Assembly: GCA_022885665.1 (NCBI GenBank)
Contig: JAGQDJ010000117.1
Span: 62,001-126,000, forward strand
Source: Triops longicaudatus
Taxonomy: Eukaryota; Arthropoda; Branchiopoda; Notostraca; Triopsidae
Reading direction: 5' to 3'
Length of the DNA stretch: 64,000 bases
Under the pieces are notes generated by a model. It did no database searches and was not told the DNA's origin. It was given only the letters and a program-made list of their open reading frames with translations. The position numbers and the translations under genes are program-made. Positions 57,581 to 64,000 of this stretch are shown piece by piece. Positions within the stretch are counted from its first letter, which is position 1; every line of letters begins with the position of its first letter.

Positions 57581-60500
57581 ATGCCTGGTCCGGGGAACCA
57601 GAAAAAGAAGCATAAAGAGCGGTTAAATAACAACAACAATCCAACAAGGCCCAGTAGGGACAACAGTTCTGAAAAACCGGCAGCCAACGCAACTTCTCCA
57701 GCTCGAAAGCATATGCCTAACCACAATTCGGAAGACATTGAGATTGATGACCAAGTTGTGCCTGACGTCTTTCCTCAGAATGCTACCTTGCCGCCTGTGA
57801 GACCCGAAACTCGGAGAACACCTAGTCCCAATCATCATTCAGCCTTAAATCACGGAATGGACGATTCTGAACCACATATGGCCAATGGCACATCTTCACC
57901 TATTCCTGTACGAGTAAGTTTTGAAAGGAAAGATTTTAAATGAAAGGTATGATTAGGGTGCAACGAGTTCTGGTCTGACGTTAGACCAGTACCCCATTTA
58001 TGAAGTAAAAAATTTACGAACATCAGTCGTGGAGCATGACGAGTATTATGCTGTCAGTCTTTTCGTTTCCGGTTTGGATGAAAAGTCCATCAGTGTAGAC
58101 GTCCGTCCAACCTTTCTAACTGTTCGTTTTAAAACCAAGTAAGTTGTCACTATGGGAGTCTTTCGCGTAATCAACCCAATACATTCCCTCAGGGACCTTA
58201 CCTTTTTGCGTGAACATCCCGATGCACCATCTGGTGCGGTATTTCAGTGGTCTACGGAATTTGAAACTCGTATAGAACCTTCCGAGATTACCCGGAAACT
58301 CTCTAAGCTTTCGCTGGAGTTAAATATACGTAAAGAAAACTGTAAGAACGGCTGTAAAATGAACGAAGAAGCAGGTAAAGGTGAACTTCTCAGTCTTTCT
58401 TATCCTGAACCAACTTATTTTTTTAATACATATATATTTATAGTTGCTATCCCCAGCACTGAGCAAGAAAATGATGAACTGTCACTTGTACGTGCGAAGG
58501 AATCTGTGAACAACAACGCCAACCAAGTAGCTCTCAGGCCTGTTGAAAATGCTGCCACCTCAATGGCTGTCGTTGCTGTTCAGGATGATGAGAGCGCTAA
58601 ACGGAGGGGCTATACAGGCTTAGACAATATTGGAAATACGTGTTTCATGAACTCCGTGGTGCAGTGTCTAGCGAATACTCGTGAACTGCGTGATTATTTT
58701 CTAGGTAAGAATTTTATTGATTATTAAACACAATTAAAAGTTTTGGTTTCTTTTTTTTTTTGGCAGATTCAAGTTTCCAGAAAGAAATCAACGATAAAAA
58801 TCCCTTAGGCATGCAAGGCCGCCTAGCTGTGGCGTTTGCGGTATTAATGAGACAACTCTGGGATGGTTCTAGGCATTCAGTAGCTCCGACAAAAATTAAG
58901 CATTTAATGTCCAGCAAGAATTCGCAGTTTAGCGGTTATGCGCAACACGATGCCCAAGAGCTTATGGCGTTTTTGCTTGACGGCTTACACGAGGTAAGCA
59001 TTAACAGCTTTTGGATATTGCATTCCAAGTTCAGGGTTGGTTCGGGAGTTAGAAGTGGCGCAAGAAACGAGCAAGCGTTTTTTTACAGTTGTTTTTATCT
59101 ATTGCTTACAGGATTTGAACCGCGTGAAGAATAAGCCTTACACCACTACGGTGGAATCCGACGGTCGTCCGGATGATGCGGTAGCCGAAGAAGCCTGGAA
59201 GACCTATAAAGCTCGGAACGATTCTGTCATAGTAGACTTGTTTCAAGGCCAGTACAAGTCCACTTTAGTGTGTCCAGCTTGCAATAAAGTACTATTAGTA
59301 ACTTTTTGTTAGCTTATTGACTTACCAATGCGATTAGGTTTCCGTGACATTCGACCCGTTCTTGTACTTATCCCTCCCGTTGCCCCAACAGAGGAAAACT
59401 TTCACGGCGGTGATGTTCTGGAGGAATCCCGATAAGCAGCCTACAAAGGTAACGTAATTAGCTTACTTGTCTTTTCACTCTACTAATTGTGTGGGATATT
59501 AGTTGACAGTGAACGTTCCAGCAGATGGCCGGTGCGACGCCGTTATTGCTGACATTGCTATCAAATGCGGCCTACAGCCTCATGCTGTCAAAGTGGGAGA
59601 ATTGGAGAAAAGTCACTTTAAGAGACTGTTGAGCAACCACATGCCCATTTCGAGCATCAACTCCAATGTCACATTACTTGCGTTTGAGGTGTTAACCCGC
59701 GACGACGAAAGCATGGATACGGGCGAAAACATATACTGCGTGACTGTTGTACAGGTAGACAAGGTCTCGAAGGGTTTTTCTCAGTGTTAATTTACTTTTT
59801 ATTTTCATCCTATGTTTCAGCGGGTGTCAGTGCCTGCTATGCCTGTGCATTGTGCTGAATGTAAGAAAGCCACTCCGCTCAACGGCTCGAGGCTAAAACG
59901 CTGCATGAAATGCTATAAAGTAGCTTATTGCGATAAGGTTAATAACACATTTATTCGTTTTAACTGTTCATGTCGTTATGTGATCCAATTTCTGAATCTC
60001 GATTAGGACTGTCAACGAGCGCACTGGAATTACCATGAGCCATCGTGTCGTCGCGCTCCTGAACTTATCGGTCTACCATTCATCATTAGTTTGCGTGAAA
60101 GCGAAGCTACCTATTCTAATATTTATAATGCAATGCTCAACTATGCCAAGTATTACTATTTTTTATCGTTTCTTAGTTTTAATTCTCGCAAAACTTGGGA
60201 GACAGGTATTCAGTGGATTACCAATTCGCGCAAATGCAGGAATCTAACGGTAACGACATGGAAGACACAAAGAACGATGTCGATGGGGCAAAATCAGGGG
60301 ATTTCGCCGAGAACGAGTTGGCCACGAGTGAGGTATAGCTAGAAGAAGTTTAAATTGCGTCAGTCGTGTACACTGTATCTGATATGTAGATTGGGCAAGC
60401 TACTGGCGTGTCAGTTCCACGTATGTTTCACATCAAGCCGGTTTTGCAGAATGGTGTGAGTGCAGCTGGTCGTGAACGATTGGAAGACAAAGGTATAATC

Positions 60501-61531
60501 AAAAAGCGTAAAGCATAATGAATGCAAGAGTCCATATTTTATTTCTTTAGGTGATGAAATCATCAACCTTAGTGAGTACCCCCATTTGGCCATGGATTGG
60601 CGCAACAACGAACGCGCAGAAAACTACTGCATCGTGACACTGAAACGAACTTTGGATTGGGCTACGAATTACAACTCAACTCCACTTTTTAACTCCCGAT
60701 CCTCTTGTAGTTTAGAAGATTGCTTGCAATCGTTCGCCCAACCAGAAACCTTGTCTCCGGAAGAGGCGTGGTATTGTCCAAGGTACGAGACATGATTATT
60801 GCCCTTATTTTTTGTGTACAAGCACTCTTTAACTGTTTTTGCTTTAAAGGTGCAAGACTCATCGCGAGGCAACAAAGCAACTAGCTTTGTGGCGGTTACC
60901 ACGCATACTTATAGTTCAACTAAAGCGGTTCTCTTTCAAAAACCTGCACTTCAGAGACAAGATTGATAAACTTGTAGAATTCCCCCTAAGGTAAGTGAAA
61001 AACACGTTTTGCAGGCCGTCTAACAGAATCGTTTGGCCCATTGCAGAGGACTGGATTTGGCCCCTTATGTCGCTCAAACGTGTAATATCAACACAAGTAG
61101 CGTGTATGACCTTTATGGAGTGGTAAACCATTACGGCGGCATGTTGGGTGGCCATTATACGGCATATGCACGTTGCGCGGATCAAGTCGGTAAGTGTCAC
61201 GTTAAATAACTGACTCAGAAAAAAAAAAAAAAATGTCGGAAAAGAACTGAGTCTGCGTATATGAGATCCGTACTCAGACGCTTACGAACGTTTTCTGATT
61301 ACAGGTTGGCGCTGCATGGATGACAGCCATGTCCAGGACATTAGTGAACAAAGCATAGTAAAATCGTCTGCCTACCTCCTGTTCTATCGCCAGAGAATAG
61401 ACACCCCTCTGTATCCCACATCAGCATCTTTAACTTATTCCCTTACTAACGCCCATGGTAATTCCGATCCGGACGATGACATTTCAGACGATGAAAGCCC
61501 GAAATTTACGTCGCAAGACGAAATAGATTAA
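57581..61531 (+). CDS. USP19: Ubiquitin carboxyl-terminal hydrolase 19, sixteen exons
   Basis: USP19 is a cysteine protease that removes ubiquitin; in mammals it acts in ER-linked and misfolded-protein quality control. The exons are 57581-57913, 57957-58138, 58193-58374, 58444-58704, 58767-58993, 59112-59288, 59338-59448, 59503-59754, 59821-59937, 60007-60149, 60206-60332, 60390-60492, 60551-60782, 60850-60990, 61047-61189 and 61305-61531. Phases agree throughout, giving 985 residues. The domains in order are a polar Asn/Pro-rich N-terminus (1-115), one CS/p23-like domain (about 122-215), and a USP domain with the Cys box DNIGNTCFMN (C299), YAQHDAQELMAFLLDGLHE and the His box HYGGMLGGHYTAYAR (H899). 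A MYND zinc finger (C586-C628, all eight ligands) is inserted in the USP domain, which is the diagnostic USP19 arrangement. Human USP19 (1318 residues) has two CS domains and, in most isoforms, a C-terminal membrane helix. This copy ends after an acidic tail with no such helix. Intron 3 (69 bp) is in frame and stop-free; intron 1 is only 43 bp. Confidence 0.96.
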
Positions 61532-62477
61532 AATGTTTCCCCTTTTAATTTATGCTCCGGATGAATTTCTCCGTTTTGGCCTTTATCCATTATTTCTATT
61601 ATCAAGTATTTTGTGTAGCTATCAGTAACTTAGTTGCTTTTCTAGGGTATCGAACTCTTGAGAAATGTGTTTCTTATGTTTGGGTCATAAGATGCAATAA
61701 ATGATCACGTTGAAGCGACTGCAACAAGTTTTGTCTTGCTTGTCGTAATAATTGCCAGCAATCTGTCTAGCCTTTTAGCAGCTTAAACAGGCAGGATACT
61801 TTGGTCGGAGAGAACACAATTGCGCTAGGCTTGGCGTACTACAGGTGATTACTACGACGGGCTTCCGCAGCTTAATTTAAGTCCGCGCTTGAAATCAAGG
61901 AAAGTAAGTTTCCGAGACTCCAACGAAGCCTCTCGATACCTCAGTATTCTTGTACGAACTTCAAGGCGTCTACGCTGGCGCCCAGGTAGTTAAGCCGCAC
62001 GTGGTATAGATTGAACACTGCGGAAGTCAAGAAGTACTAGAAGAAGAATCAAACACAAAGTTGAAGGATCAAAATCTCGTTCGTGGATAGAGCTTTTGGA
62101 GCGAGCAGCTTTTTATTACCAAGACCAATCACTTAAATGATGCGCACTTCGTGACTTACTCATACTCGTATCGTCAAACTTCTTCCTCATTTTTCCGTCG
62201 GTTAAGTTGGTTGTTAACCAGCCAAAAGGAAGTTTGTTCTTGATCGTGTGGACAGGCTAATATATCTCTTCAACACGATGAGACACTCCAATGCAGAAAT
62301 CCTCTTTTTTTTCTTAATTCTGAGCGGGGTACAAGCCGTTCTACATATCGTTTCACCCAGCTTTGCAATTGACACATTTTTTTCAATGATAGGCTGCATA
62401 GCACATTCTTTCGCCAAAAAGTAAACTTGGCAAGTTTATGTATTATTAACAGGGAATAGTCGCACAAAAACGGAATA
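61532..62477. other. USP19 3' UTR and flank
   Basis: The 3' UTR probably ends after AATAAA at 61696-61701, about 165 bp past the stop. Nothing else is recognised up to the transposon. Confidence 0.5.
61696..61701 (+). terminator. Poly(A) signal of USP19
   Basis: Canonical AATAAA at a normal distance after the stop, followed within 60 bp by T- and GT-rich sequence. Confidence 0.6.
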
Positions 62478-63352
62478 CAGTGGTACCCCTTTTAACGAAC
62501 ACATTGTGAGCGAACAACTTGTGCAACGAACTCGCGCATGGCGAAAAGTGACTTGCACAACGAACTCAGCCTCTTGCAACTAACTGTTTAGGGTGAACAA
62601 AAAAGTTTTACAAAATTGGCGGTTACGTTTCGGAGTCAGCATGCATGCATTACAGACGAGAACTTGGCTTCCCAACACCAGTCAGCTGCTGAGAAATAGC
62701 CTGCACGCGTATCTCTGTTCGATTACCTAGTTTCAGTTATATTTTTTGTTTTATTATTATAAGTGGTGCTTAAATGGCACCAGAGAATTCTGATAATAAG
62801 ACGAACAGAAAGAGATTTCTTCTGACGAAGAGGTGAATAAGCGCACTGATTCCCCTATGCTCATCGCAGACATAAACGAATTTTTCACGAAAAGGGAAGA
62901 AATTCAAGCCCAAGCAAAAATGTGGTATCCAAATCAGATTGAAATGCTTAGACATATTCAACGACAATGTATTGCACTTCTCCAGATATTAAAGAGGAGA
63001 CAAAAGCAAGCCACATTAGACGGATTCTTCCAATAAGTGTCGGACATGAAAATTAAGGCTAATATGTAAGAGGTAAAAAGACCGAAGATTTATGCATCTT
63101 AGAGTGGCCTCGACAGCTACAAATTGAGCAAATCTGATTATTCATGTTTAAAATTTCTATTTTGACAGTCAGAATATTTTTAGTATTTTCTCCCGATTTT
63201 TAAATCGCCTTTTTCACGTTTTGGTCCGAGATCAGGAAAGGATTAAAATGATTTCCATTGAATCTTATGGGAAATAGCGTTTCTATAACGAACGCTTCTT
63301 AAACCGAACGCCGTCCAGGAACGGATCAGGTTCGTTAAGTGGGGTACCACTG
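62478..63352 (+). mobile_element. Internally deleted Tigger/pogo-type DNA transposon, 875 bp
   Basis: The two ends are inverted repeats. The left reads CAGTGGTACCCCTTTTAACG and the right, reverse-complemented, CAGTGGTACCCCACTTAACG; 21 of the first 23 bases match. Both ends are flanked by TA, the target of the Tc1/mariner superfamily. CAGTGGTACC ends with inner ACGAAC repeats are typical of Tigger-like elements. Inside is a plus-strand remnant: a start MAPENSDNK at 62774, a broken frame, then a transposase-like C-terminus ending in QATLDGFFQ (62833-63036). The DNA-binding and catalytic middle is missing, so it cannot move by itself. Confidence 0.85.
62833..63036 (+). pseudogene. Remnant of Tigger-type transposase, C-terminal end
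   Basis: 67 codons, rich in Lys/Gln/Arg, ending in ATLDGFFQ, which resembles the short motif that closes many Tigger and jerky-like transposases. No DDE catalytic segment is present. Upstream, the ATG frame from 62774 stops after about 20 codons, in a different frame. Read as an internal-deletion product. Confidence 0.6.
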
Positions 63353-64000
63353 TATAAGAAAAGGCTGAAAATGTGTGGCCACAATTCCTTGTATCTTTAA
63401 AGGAAGCGCTTAGTTGTCACTACATACCGCAAGTACCAACCGCATGGCGAATTATTTAGATTGCCTGAAGTCCCCGTGGTAATACTTTGCGGTCTCCCAG
63501 TTTTGTTTTTTTCCTTCTTATTTCAAATAAGCAGATGCATTCCAGATTACAGTGTTCACACATGAATTAAGCAAGTACTAAATGGCAACGTCTTAGGAAT
63601 TGTGTGAGTCGTAAGAACAATAGTGAGCTTAGTTTACGCACCACATTTAGGAATTTTCTGAAAAGTGGAAAACCGGTTTATCTAATATAACTAAATTTGT
63701 TAATGGGTTGAACAAAAGAAGCTCTGGGGAATTGGATTTTATCTGACAAGGGGTATAGTGTACTCACAAGAATGTGAGAAGATTATACTTATGGCTTTGC
63801 AGGAAACAAGTGTTCTTACATTTGCATGAGAAGGTAAATCGTCGAAGCCAATTTGAGACAGAACAGATATTTATGTCTTCATATATGCAACTCTACTTCG
63901 TTTGAGCACTTCGAGATGTAATCAATTCTCACTTTTTAAGCAATTTTTGTGTGGCTCCCGGTTTGATCGACATTGGCGCATGTACGAGCTTAAGATCAGA
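63353..64000. other. Right flank
   Basis: AT-rich sequence in which I see no gene or repeat that I can name. Confidence 0.4.

Noticed and set aside
1..64000. CRISPR arrays, operons, insertion sequences or other prokaryotic systems
   Set aside because: No spaced direct repeats or compact co-directional gene runs; all recognised genes are spliced animal genes.

Overview
The window is animal nuclear DNA. Genes are split by many short GT-AG introns, mostly 43-80 bp. Coding parts are animal orthologues (DENND6, AMDHD1, SNRPC, CAAP1, USP19) plus one very large C2H2 zinc-finger gene. Short introns, the zinc-finger type and an Inr+DPE core promoter point to an invertebrate, most likely an arthropod or other ecdysozoan. 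The species cannot be fixed from the sequence. There is no sign of bacterial, organellar or viral origin.

Layout. Bases 1-14.1 kb form a gene-dense block. DENND6 (minus, 3089-782) sits head to head with AMDHD1 (plus, 3367-5065) across a 277-bp shared promoter gap. AMDHD1 ends tail to tail, 53 bp from SNRPC (minus, 5958-5119). Next is a long minus-strand gene (14105-6769) that I assemble from six exon segments. It is a CAAP1 homologue with a tail of about 920 residues that the human protein lacks. From 14.1 to 25.5 kb I find no convincing gene. A candidate arthropod-type promoter (Inr 25476-25481, DPE 25505-25509) then precedes an apparently intronless 1793-codon zinc-finger reading frame (26168-31549) with 15 fingers.

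From 31.5 to 57.5 kb lies a 26-kb gene desert with low-complexity tracts and two non-autonomous hAT-type DNA transposons (40886-41050, with a perfect 8-bp target duplication, and 43017-44422). At 57581-61531 is a complete 16-exon USP19-type deubiquitinase with CS, USP and inserted MYND domains but no C-terminal membrane anchor. Downstream is an 875-bp internally deleted Tigger/pogo element (62478-63352).

The genes do not form a pathway. DENND6 acts in Rab/endosome traffic, AMDHD1 in histidine breakdown, SNRPC in U1 snRNP, CAAP1 in apoptosis control, and USP19 in ubiquitin removal and protein quality control. The deserts on both sides of the zinc-finger gene look like the regulatory domain of a developmental transcription factor. 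That is inference. All exon borders were read by eye from splice sites and frame continuity and have not been checked against transcripts.
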